From Synergistales bacterium (GTDB taxonomy: Bacteria; Synergistota; Synergistia; Synergistales; Aminobacteriaceae), in NCBI GenBank assembly GCA_026002715.1, contig BOCC01000098.1, positions 1 through 7,993 of the forward strand: 7,993 nucleotides of DNA, written 5' to 3'. This document shows, in pieces, positions 1 through 5,227 of this stretch. Under the pieces are notes generated by a model. The model saw nothing but the letters and a program-made list of their open reading frames with translations, was not told the DNA's origin and did no database searches. The stretch's first letter is position 1. Each line of letters begins with the position of its first letter. The translations under genes were made by a program, and so were the position numbers.

Positions 1-19
1 GCCCTTAAAGAGCGGAGTG

Positions 20-41
20 GAGGCGCAAGATTTTGCGCCTC
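20..41 (+). terminator. Hairpin terminator of an upstream gene
   Basis: A perfect 9-bp inverted repeat, GAGGCGCAA and TTGCGCCTC, is separated by a 4-nt loop (GATT). The following sequence (TATTAGATT) is only moderately T-rich, so as an intrinsic terminator it is imperfect. It probably ends a gene lying to the left of the window; the stem is symmetric and could also work on the - strand. Confidence 0.55.
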
Positions 42-90
42 TATTAGATTATCTGAATTTTATCATCTCTATTTTCACTTAATATTTATT

Positions 91-110
91 ATTTAGTCTA
101 TTGACTAAAT
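91..110. promoter_or_regulatory. Palindrome overlapping the pilin -35 box (candidate operator)
   Basis: Perfect 8-bp arms, ATTTAGTC (91-98) and GACTAAAT (103-110), are separated by TATT. The right arm contains most of the -35 hexamer TTGACT (101-106), so a dimeric protein bound here would cover the promoter. No regulator gene is adjacent, and its identity cannot be told from the sequence. Confidence 0.5.
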
Positions 111-128
111 TGTTAAGTTGCATATAAT
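101..128 (+). promoter_or_regulatory. Sigma-70-type promoter of the pilin gene
   Basis: TTGACT at 101-106 and a perfect TATAAT at 123-128 are separated by 16 nt. Transcription would begin near 135, giving a leader of about 70 nt before the ATG at 207. This is among the closest matches to the sigma-70 consensus in the window. Confidence 0.8.
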
Positions 129-206
129 AATAGCATCATGGGCTTGGACATGGTGTCCGGGCGGGAAAATTATGGTTTGTTTTATAGAGAAAGGGAGATG
201 TGTTTT

Positions 207-680
207 ATGCAGAAGTTGAGAGCAAGAAAGGGTTTCACACTTGTCGAGTTGTTGATCGTCATCGTTATCATTGGTATTTTGGTTGGAGCTATGCTCCTTT
301 CGAGCGGTTCAGCCACAGACACAGCTAAGGCGTCGGCAATCGTGAGCGGGCTTCGCAATCTGAAGGGCGCTGCTATTATGTTCTTGGCGGATAATATTGA
401 TATGACTGAGTCTGAAATAAGTGCGGCGGGCATATCGGCTTTGGCTAAGTACATGGATAAGGATAAGGACACTGTTACAACCGGTTTTGTGCTTGTAGCC
501 GATGCGGCTGAGGGCATTTTTGTTGGCGCAAACGTTGACGGTGCCGGTGTTAGAGATAAGTTGGCAGGCCAAGCTAAAAGTGCGGGCCTTATGAACAGTC
601 ATCAGGAGAGAACTGATAACGAGATCGCCGATAATCTGTATACCTCCGCAGACTCCGTCGCCTACGTGAGAGTCAGGTAG
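207..680 (+). CDS. Type IV pilin-like / type II secretion pseudopilin-like protein (prepilin)
   Basis: The 157-residue product has a canonical class III (prepilin) signal. A 9-residue basic leader, MQKLRARKG, is followed by FTLVELL, with cleavage expected between G9 and F10 and the conserved Glu at mature position 5. The next 20 or so residues form the hydrophobic helix that anchors pilins in the inner membrane and packs in the fibre core. The remainder is a small globular domain with no cysteine pair. The ATG at 207 is chosen because GGGAG (193-197) lies 9 nt upstream and the leader then has normal length; the frame is open from an ATG at 138, which would add 23 residues without a better ribosome site. 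The gene is alone between its own promoter and terminator, with no assembly ATPase or prepilin peptidase nearby. Whether it is a major pilin, minor pilin or pseudopilin cannot be decided here. Confidence 0.88.
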   Translation: MQKLRARKGFTLVELLIVIVIIGILVGAMLLSSGSATDTAKASAIVSGLRNLKGAAIMFLADNIDMTESEISAAGISALAKYMDKDKDTVTTGFVLVADAAEGIFVGANVDGAGVRDKLAGQAKSAGLMNSHQERTDNEIADNLYTSADSVAYVRVR

Positions 681-714
681 ACTGTCTCTTTAGCTTTTTG
701 AGTCTTTGAAGTTT

Positions 715-749
715 AAAGGAGCGCGGACTTTCCGCGCTCCTTTTATTTT
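715..749 (+). terminator. Strong intrinsic terminator after the pilin gene
   Basis: A 13-bp perfect stem (AAAGGAGCGCGGA at 715-727 with TCCGCGCTCCTTT at 731-743) closes a 3-nt loop and is followed by TTATTTTTT. It ends 35 nt downstream of the pilin stop and should terminate its transcription efficiently. Confidence 0.92.
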
Positions 750-898
750 TTAAATGAAATATCCACTTGCGAGAGTCTTTAATATAATTTAGCAAAGAAA
801 TATCCTGTAAATGGACACACAAACAAAGCGTGGGCTAAAAGGATTTGGTCATAATGAGAACGGGTATCGGTGGAGTCGTGCCGGTTGTGTGCAAGGTT
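750..898. other. Intergenic stretch without a recognisable gene
   Basis: No supported gene is seen. A 29-codon open frame (ATG 811, TAG 898-900) lacks a ribosome-binding site and resembles nothing I recognise. The stretch ends abruptly at position 899, where similarity to the antitoxin genes begins, so it may be sequence joined to the array by recombination. Confidence 0.4.
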
Positions 899-944
899 AG
901 ATCGACACGGTTTTGAAGCGGTTGTGCCTATAAAGCAAGAATAG
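899..944 (+). pseudogene. 3'-terminal remnant of a HigA-like antitoxin gene
   Basis: From 899 the sequence matches the 3' ends of the two antitoxin genes downstream (compare 1610-1683 and 2330-2403), including the last residues and the TAG at 942-944. Twenty nucleotides match (899-918); then 28 nt present in the full copies are missing, and the match resumes with a single substitution. Because 28 is not a multiple of three, the remnant is also frameshifted. Everything upstream (helix-turn-helix, N-terminus and partner toxin) is gone. It is the leftover of a lost first module of the array. Confidence 0.85.
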
Positions 945-976
945 ACGAACGGAGCGCGAGCTTTAGCGCGGTCTGT
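899..976 (+). repeat. Partial third copy of the antitoxin 3'-end repeat
   Basis: This copy continues past the antitoxin stop into the shared 3' flank, ending at TCTGT (972-976), which equals 1711-1715 and 2431-2435. It then diverges into a T-rich tract. Confidence 0.85.
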
Positions 977-988
977 TTTTATTTTTAT
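949..988 (+). terminator. Hairpin plus T-tract behind the antitoxin remnant
   Basis: ACGGA-g-CGCG (949-958) can pair with CGCG-g-TCTGT (967-976), leaving one G-G mismatch and an 8-nt loop, and is followed by TTTTATTTTTAT. The same stem recurs behind modules 1 and 2 (1688-1715 and 2408-2435), but there the T-tract is absent, so only this copy looks like a working intrinsic terminator. Confidence 0.6.
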
Positions 989-996
989 GTTAGAAT

Positions 997-1016
997 TGCT
1001 GATATTCAAGTCAGCA
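997..1016. repeat. Short inverted repeat upstream of module 1
   Basis: TGCTGA (997-1002) and TCAGCA (1011-1016) are separated by 8 nt. It has no T-tract, so it is not a terminator. It may be a protein-binding site or a chance match. Confidence 0.3.
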
Positions 1017-1057
1017 TATTCTCAATTTCGGCGCGTTTTGAATCTATGCGGCAAAGA

Positions 1058-1077
1058 TATAACTAATGAGTTATAAT
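1058..1077 (+). promoter_or_regulatory. -10 box embedded in a palindrome, candidate antitoxin operator
   Basis: TATAACT (1058-1064) and AGTTATA (1069-1075) form a perfect 7-bp-arm palindrome with a 4-nt spacer. A TATAAT (1072-1077) overlaps its right arm; no good -35 is seen. HigA-type antitoxins usually repress their own promoter through such palindromes. A start site near 1084 would lie downstream of the ATG at 1082, which supports initiation of the toxin at 1100. Confidence 0.5.
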
Positions 1078-1099
1078 CAACATGAAAGGAATGCCGGGG

Positions 1100-1366
1100 A
1101 TGTATGAAATTGTTTTTTACAAATATAAAAACGGTCGCGAACCTGTTTTGGAGTATATCTTAGAGTTAGCGGCCAAGACCGATAAAGACAGCCGAATAAA
1201 ACATAACAAGACTCAAGATTATATACAAGCCTTGAGTGACTATGGTACGCAAGTCGGGGAGCCATATATGAAGCATTTAGAGGGCGAGATATGGGAGCTT
1301 AAGACGCCGCGCAGAGAGATTGAACAGGCAAAGCGAAATTTAGCTGACTACAGAGAGGAGAGCTGA
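1100..1366 (+). CDS. HigB-like (RelE-superfamily, Gp49-like) toxin with internal in-frame deletion, probably inactive
   Basis: The 88-residue product aligns along its whole length with the intact toxin of module 2. Residues 1-67 match residues 1-67 of that protein, and residues 68-88 resume at its residue 96, so 28 residues are missing with the frame kept. In Gp49-like toxins the lost part holds the central beta strands and the FxKKTxKTP region that form the RNA-cleaving site, so mRNA interferase activity is unlikely. It might still fold partly and bind antitoxin. Start: ATG 1100 has AAAGGA (1085-1090) at 9 nt and gives MYEIVFYK, which aligns with the module 2 start; ATGs at 1082 and 1091 are in frame but have worse spacing. 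The stop lies 2 nt before the antitoxin ATG, as in a toxin-first HigBA operon. It could also be described as a pseudogene. Confidence 0.8.
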   Translation: MYEIVFYKYKNGREPVLEYILELAAKTDKDSRIKHNKTQDYIQALSDYGTQVGEPYMKHLEGEIWELKTPRREIEQAKRNLADYREES

Positions 1367-1368
1367 CA

Positions 1369-1683
1369 ATGGAAGCAACAACGGAAGCAACAACGAAAAA
1401 TAACAGCGCAAGGGGTCATACTTGGGAAGAAGTCAGAAAAGAGATTTACACGCCGGAGGAAATAGCCGCCAGCGACTTGCGCGTCGCCCTTATCGGCGAG
1501 CTTATCAAGGCCCGCAACGAACGGGGCATAACGCAAAAACAGCTCGAGGAAATGAGCGGCGTCAAACAGCCCGTTATCGCGCGGATGGAACGCGGAAGCA
1601 CGATGTCTCAGATCGACACGGTTTTGAAGGTGCTTTTTTCTTTGGGCAAGACTCTCGCGGTGGTGCCTATAAAGCAAGAATAG
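1369..1683 (+). CDS. HigA-like XRE-family antitoxin, module 1
   Basis: This is a 104-residue protein with a Cro/CI-type helix-turn-helix at about residues 41-95; the helices run through TQKQLEEMSGVKQPVIARME. The acidic N-terminal part (residues 1-35) differs from that of the module 2 antitoxin, while residues 28-104 differ at only one position (D36 against N29). Family knowledge: such proteins neutralise the partner toxin and repress the operon. AGGAG (1356-1360) lies 8 nt before the ATG and the gene follows the toxin by 2 nt, so the two are co-transcribed. With its toxin defective, this antitoxin is probably free to repress both modules or to neutralise the module 2 toxin. Confidence 0.88.
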   Translation: MEATTEATTKNNSARGHTWEEVRKEIYTPEEIAASDLRVALIGELIKARNERGITQKQLEEMSGVKQPVIARMERGSTMSQIDTVLKVLFSLGKTLAVVPIKQE

Positions 1684-1775
1684 ACGAACGGAGCGCGAGC
1701 TTTAGCACGGTCTGTATAGTCATTACTGGAGAGGAAGCGTGACGATTGCCTAAAGTTATCTTTTTTAAAGACCGC
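1450..1775 (+). repeat. Long direct repeat, copy A (partner 2170-2495)
   Basis: This 326-bp stretch matches 2170-2495 at a constant offset of 720 bp with seven mismatches by eye (1474, 1488, 1509, 1512, 1707, 1719, 1736). It covers most of the antitoxin gene, the intermodule spacer and the first ten codons of the following toxin. 1513-1706 is identical in both copies. Confidence 0.95.
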
Positions 1776-2117
1776 AGCGGTAGAAGACCGGTATTGGAAT
1801 ATATCCGAGAATTGGCGGCTAAACAAGATAAAGACAGCCGCATAAAATTAACTAAAATGCAAGATTATATACAAGCGTTACGGGACTATGGGACGCAAGT
1901 CGGAGAGCCGTACATAAAGCATTTAGATGGCGAAATATGGGAGCTTAGGCCGATAAGAGAGCGTGTATTGTTCGCGGCTTGGGTAAATAACAGCTTTGTT
2001 CTGTTGCACCACTTCACGAAAAAAACGCAAAAAACGCCTAATAGAGACATTGAGCAGGCAAAACGTAACTTAAAAGACTTTCTGGATAGACAAAAGGAGG
2101 CAAAACATAATGAGTGA
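1746..2117 (+). CDS. HigB-like toxin (RelE superfamily, Gp49-like), intact copy, module 2
   Basis: The 123-residue product has the usual length for phage-derived Gp49-like/HigB toxins, which cleave mRNA at the ribosome. Visible family features are the N-terminal GRRPVLEYI stretch (12-20), WELRPIRERVLFA (65-77), the hydrophobic strand FVLLHHF (84-90) and the basic TKKTQKTP (91-98) followed by an EQA helix. It begins with TTG at 1746; GAGG (1731-1734) is 11 nt upstream, and the GTG at 1739 runs into a stop after four codons. The last codons overlap the antitoxin start by 8 nt (ATG 2110), so the two are translationally coupled. It follows module 1 by 62 nt without a T-tract terminator, so read-through from module 1 is likely. 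Confidence 0.87.
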   Translation: MPKVIFFKDRSGRRPVLEYIRELAAKQDKDSRIKLTKMQDYIQALRDYGTQVGEPYIKHLDGEIWELRPIRERVLFAAWVNNSFVLLHHFTKKTQKTPNRDIEQAKRNLKDFLDRQKEAKHNE

Positions 2118-2403
2118 TTATATAAGCCCAATAGGGGAAGACTGGGATGACGTAAGAAAAGAACTCTTTACGCCGGAGGAAATAGCCGCCAGCAACTTGC
2201 GCGTCGCTCTTATCGGCGAGCTTATCAAAGCTCGCAACGAACGGGGCATAACGCAAAAACAGCTCGAGGAAATGAGCGGCGTCAAACAGCCCGTTATCGC
2301 GCGGATGGAACGCGGAAGCACGATGTCTCAGATCGACACGGTTTTGAAGGTGCTTTTTTCTTTGGGCAAGACTCTCGCGGTGGTGCCTATAAAGCAAGAA
2401 TAG
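2110..2403 (+). CDS. HigA-like XRE-family antitoxin, module 2
   Basis: This is a 97-residue protein with a Cro/CI-type helix-turn-helix over roughly residues 34-88. From residue 21 to the end it is identical to the module 1 antitoxin except for one residue, but its first 20 residues (starting MSDYISPIGED) are its own. GGAGG (2096-2100) sits 9 nt upstream of the ATG, inside the end of the toxin gene, and the start overlaps the toxin stop by 8 nt. It is expected to neutralise the intact toxin just upstream and to repress the operon. Since the DNA-binding parts of both antitoxins are the same, cross-regulation of the two modules is expected. Confidence 0.9.
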   Translation: MSDYISPIGEDWDDVRKELFTPEEIAASNLRVALIGELIKARNERGITQKQLEEMSGVKQPVIARMERGSTMSQIDTVLKVLFSLGKTLAVVPIKQE

Positions 2404-2495
2404 ACGAACGGAGCGCGAGCTTTAGCGCGGTCTGTATAATCATTACTGGAGAGGAGGCGTGACGATTGCCTAAAGTTATCTTTTTTAAAGACCGC
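2170..2495 (+). repeat. Long direct repeat, copy B (partner 1450-1775)
   Basis: This is the second copy of the 326-bp near-identical repeat. Similarity stops sharply after ACCGC at 2495, where copy A continues into the rest of the toxin gene. Confidence 0.95.
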
Positions 2496-2498
2496 TGA
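2466..2498 (+). pseudogene. 5' remnant of a third HigB-like toxin gene (10 codons)
   Basis: The TTG start, its ribosome site and the first ten codons (MPKVIFFKDR) repeat those of the module 2 toxin exactly; then an immediate TGA (2496-2498) follows and similarity ends. It is the truncated head of a further module removed by recombination. The junction lies only about 40 nt from the 3' end of the convergent kinase gene. Confidence 0.88.
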
Positions 2499-2539
2499 GT
2501 GACTGACATAACTGAACGCCCACATAGATTGCGCGACGC

Positions 2540-5155
2540 TCATATTTTGCGGGAGTTGAGGTACGTGTCATATATGAGATAGCGGCGCAAGGCGACAAGA
2601 AGTTTGGTCAGGTCGACAGGTTTTCCTAGATGCGCGTTCATGCCGCTGGCTAAGCTGCGTTCGATGTCCTCCTGAAAAACATTGGCCGTCATTGCCACGA
2701 TGGGTACCTTGGCGGCATAGATGTTCTCCGCTGCCCGAATGCGCCGCGCCGCCTCGTAACCGTCCATAACCGGCATCTGCACGTCCATGAGGATCAGATG
2801 ATAGCGCTCCGGGTTTTTCTCGAACATTTCAACGGCCTGCAAGCCATCCTCGACGCTGTCGATTGTTGCCTCTGAGCTTTCCAGCAGGGAAATCAATATC
2901 TCCCGGTTGATCTCCACGTCTTCGGCCAAAAGGATGACTCTGTCCTTGAATTCGCCGGGCTTTATATCTTCCCCCACGTCGGCGGCCTCCTCATTTTCAG
3001 GCACGGGCTCCGTCCGCGGCGCCTTGGTCGTAAAACCGAACGTCGATCCTTCTCCCGGCGCTGAATCCACCCATATATTGCCGCCCGTCAGCTCGACTAT
3101 CTGCTTCGACAGGGCCAGCCCCAAGCCCGTGCCGCCGTATTTGCGGGTCGTGCTCTCTTCGGCTTGCTGAAAGGACTGAAACAGCTTATTTTTCTGTTCG
3201 CTGGTGATGCCTATCCCGGAATCTCGCACGAGAAAACGAAGCGTGCAAAGCCCGTCCGCTTCTCCGTCAAAAAAGGCGGAGAGGGTGATGCGCCCGTTTT
3301 CCGGGGTAAATTTGACGGCGTTGCCTATGAGGTTGGTGAGTACCTGCGCCAGACGCAGGTCGTCGCCGAGCAGCGCCTGGGGAATGTCGTCGGCTACGGC
3401 GACGGTAAATTCCTGATGTTTCTCGTCCGTCTTGAAGCGCATGACGTTCTCCACGCGGGACACCACGTCCCGGACGCTGAAGACGAGCTTAGAAAGGTTG
3501 AGTTTGCCGGACTCTATCTTCGACATGTCGAGAATGTCGTTGATGACGTCTAAAAGGTGTTCGGAGGCCTCTTTAATCTTTGAGAACGCGTAGTCCTTGC
3601 GTGACAGATTCTCGGCTTGAGAACCGATCTTCGTCATGCCGATGACGGCGTTCAGCGGCGTTCTTATTTCATGGCTCATGTTGGCGAGAAAATTGCCCTT
3701 GGCCCGCGAGGCCGCCTCGGCGATCAATACCTGCTCTTCGAGCTGCCGGGTACGTTGTCCGACCACCGCCTCTAACTGCTCGTTCATCTGCGACGTCACC
3801 TTGAAGCGATTCGCGTATGTGCGGGCCAGCACAAAGGCCATACATAACACGAAAATAAAAAAACTATAGCGCGTCAGCAGGAAATCCACTTTAAAGAAAA
3901 TCGAGTCCGTTATATCAAAAATACCCGTGCAGATGACAATTGAGACGAGCCCCAATGTATTGCCAAGCTCCATGCCAAGCAGATTTTTGAAAAAAAGGCA
4001 CGCGAAACTGACATTCGCTCCAGTCTCGACGCCGGCTGCGAATCGATCTCTCACGCGCTCAAGAAAAGCGCGAAAGATGTTCTGAAACGTGACGCAAAAC
4101 AGGTATACAACCGCGAATATCTGCCACAGCACCAACAAGTCTCTGGCGAACCAGATAGAGGACGCGGACTGCAGCGCGACGAACACCGCGCATAATATGC
4201 CGTAGAAAATCGTGCACGGCTTCGTTTTGCCGAAAGCAAGGTTTTCCAAAAAGGCGGAAAAGGAGAATATCAGAAGGTAAAGCGCCGCGAACTCTATCCG
4301 CTGAGCGGTGGACGTGTTTTCAAATATATGATAGACGATAGGGCTGCGCGTGAAAAAATAGACGGCCGCGAGGTTGGAGAAGACGCCGTATAGAAGGTCG
4401 GAACTGTCCGTTTTGCGTAGAAAATACAAAAGCATGTGATAAAGCCCAAGGAAAATATACACCGTACACAAAGCGACCGTCAAAAAGCTGTCGCTGGCGC
4501 TGATGATTTTCGCGTAGTCGCCTATGTAATACGGTTTGGAGTAGAACAACCCCGTATAACTGCCACTCCTGGCGCCTATGATATGGAAGACGAGAAAATT
4601 TGTCCCCTCTTTAAGGAACCTTTTGTCGAAGGGAATACTGACGCCCCGCTGACTTCGGAACGATATGATCTCATCCTTAGAGTTCACATGCCTCTCTTTG
4701 GCTATGGCGTCGCCGTTGACGTAGATCTCCCAGTTTTCGCCTATACCGGCTAAGTACATGCCGGGCGTGATGGGATTGTCGCCGTACAGGGCGTCGATTT
4801 TTTCTCTGCTCAGCTCAAAAGGTATCAGGATAGTGTAATCCTCGATCCTGCGCGCCTTGGGCGACATAAACTCAAAAGTTCGCCTGAGCGTGGGCAGACG
4901 GGACATCAAAATGGCGCCATGCTTCGCGGGCAGCTCCAAACCCCAATCGGTCAGCCCGGGATCCTTGAGGGTTGCGTAGGCCGGTTCGAATCCGTTTTTG
5001 ACATAGGTCGGAGAGGCCATCAAATCTGTGTAAAGCAGGTCTTTTTTTCGAGAATAACCGCCGGTCAGACTGTAAAAAAACGCCGCGCAAACGATAATCG
5101 CGCCAATCAGCGCGCCCAAAGCGGATATGTTTTTCTTATCGCAAATACCGTTCAT
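2540..5155 (-). CDS. Hybrid sensor histidine kinase with 7TMR-DISM-like membrane sensor and C-terminal receiver
   Basis: The 871-residue product has these domains in order: a signal/anchor helix (12-30); an extracytoplasmic region (about 32-215) whose NWEIYVNG and IPFDKRFLKEGTN parts suggest a galactose-binding-like jelly roll; seven hydrophobic helices (about 221-245, 252-270, 286-305, 313-334, 338-361, 378-412, 425-446); a coiled coil (448-486); HisKA with phosphoacceptor H495 in SHEIRTP; HATPase with N612, D645 (DSGIGI) and GTGLGL 675-680; and a receiver with E745/D746, phosphoacceptor D791, T823 and K845. All catalytic residues are present. There is no HPt or DNA-binding output, so phosphate must pass to other proteins or the receiver acts on the kinase itself. 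The gene follows the sugar-binding protein gene by 72 nt on the same strand. The ATG (5153-5155) has only a weak GCGGA directly before it; an in-frame stop lies 24 nt upstream, so the start cannot be far off. Confidence 0.92.
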   Translation of the reverse strand: MNGICDKKNISALGALIGAIIVCAAFFYSLTGGYSRKKDLLYTDLMASPTYVKNGFEPAYATLKDPGLTDWGLELPAKHGAILMSRLPTLRRTFEFMSPKARRIEDYTILIPFELSREKIDALYGDNPITPGMYLAGIGENWEIYVNGDAIAKERHVNSKDEIISFRSQRGVSIPFDKRFLKEGTNFLVFHIIGARSGSYTGLFYSKPYYIGDYAKIISASDSFLTVALCTVYIFLGLYHMLLYFLRKTDSSDLLYGVFSNLAAVYFFTRSPIVYHIFENTSTAQRIEFAALYLLIFSFSAFLENLAFGKTKPCTIFYGILCAVFVALQSASSIWFARDLLVLWQIFAVVYLFCVTFQNIFRAFLERVRDRFAAGVETGANVSFACLFFKNLLGMELGNTLGLVSIVICTGIFDITDSIFFKVDFLLTRYSFFIFVLCMAFVLARTYANRFKVTSQMNEQLEAVVGQRTRQLEEQVLIAEAASRAKGNFLANMSHEIRTPLNAVIGMTKIGSQAENLSRKDYAFSKIKEASEHLLDVINDILDMSKIESGKLNLSKLVFSVRDVVSRVENVMRFKTDEKHQEFTVAVADDIPQALLGDDLRLAQVLTNLIGNAVKFTPENGRITLSAFFDGEADGLCTLRFLVRDSGIGITSEQKNKLFQSFQQAEESTTRKYGGTGLGLALSKQIVELTGGNIWVDSAPGEGSTFGFTTKAPRTEPVPENEEAADVGEDIKPGEFKDRVILLAEDVEINREILISLLESSEATIDSVEDGLQAVEMFEKNPERYHLILMDVQMPVMDGYEAARRIRAAENIYAAKVPIVAMTANVFQEDIERSLASGMNAHLGKPVDLTKLLVALRRYLIYDTYLNSRKI

Positions 5156-5227
5156 TCCGCGACAGCACTTCGCGAGTCAAAATTCAAGTTTGAACGACTC
5201 CCCGATATGCCAAATTTTTTATCCCAT

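Noticed and set aside
750..898. Degenerate antitoxin sequence extending left of 899
   Set aside because: A few scattered matches appear by eye, but no frame or continuous alignment to 1530-1609 can be kept.
811..900. 29-codon open frame as a small gene
   Set aside because: No ribosome-binding site, no recognisable motif, and its stop overlaps the start of the antitoxin remnant.
1684..1745. A second operator before module 2 equal to the 1058-1075 palindrome
   Set aside because: Only AGT-CATT-ACT is symmetric here (3-bp arms), too little to call an operator.
3164..3553. 129-codon + strand open frame inside the kinase gene
   Set aside because: Antisense shadow of the HisKA and HATPase coding region; all kinase motifs are intact on the - strand.
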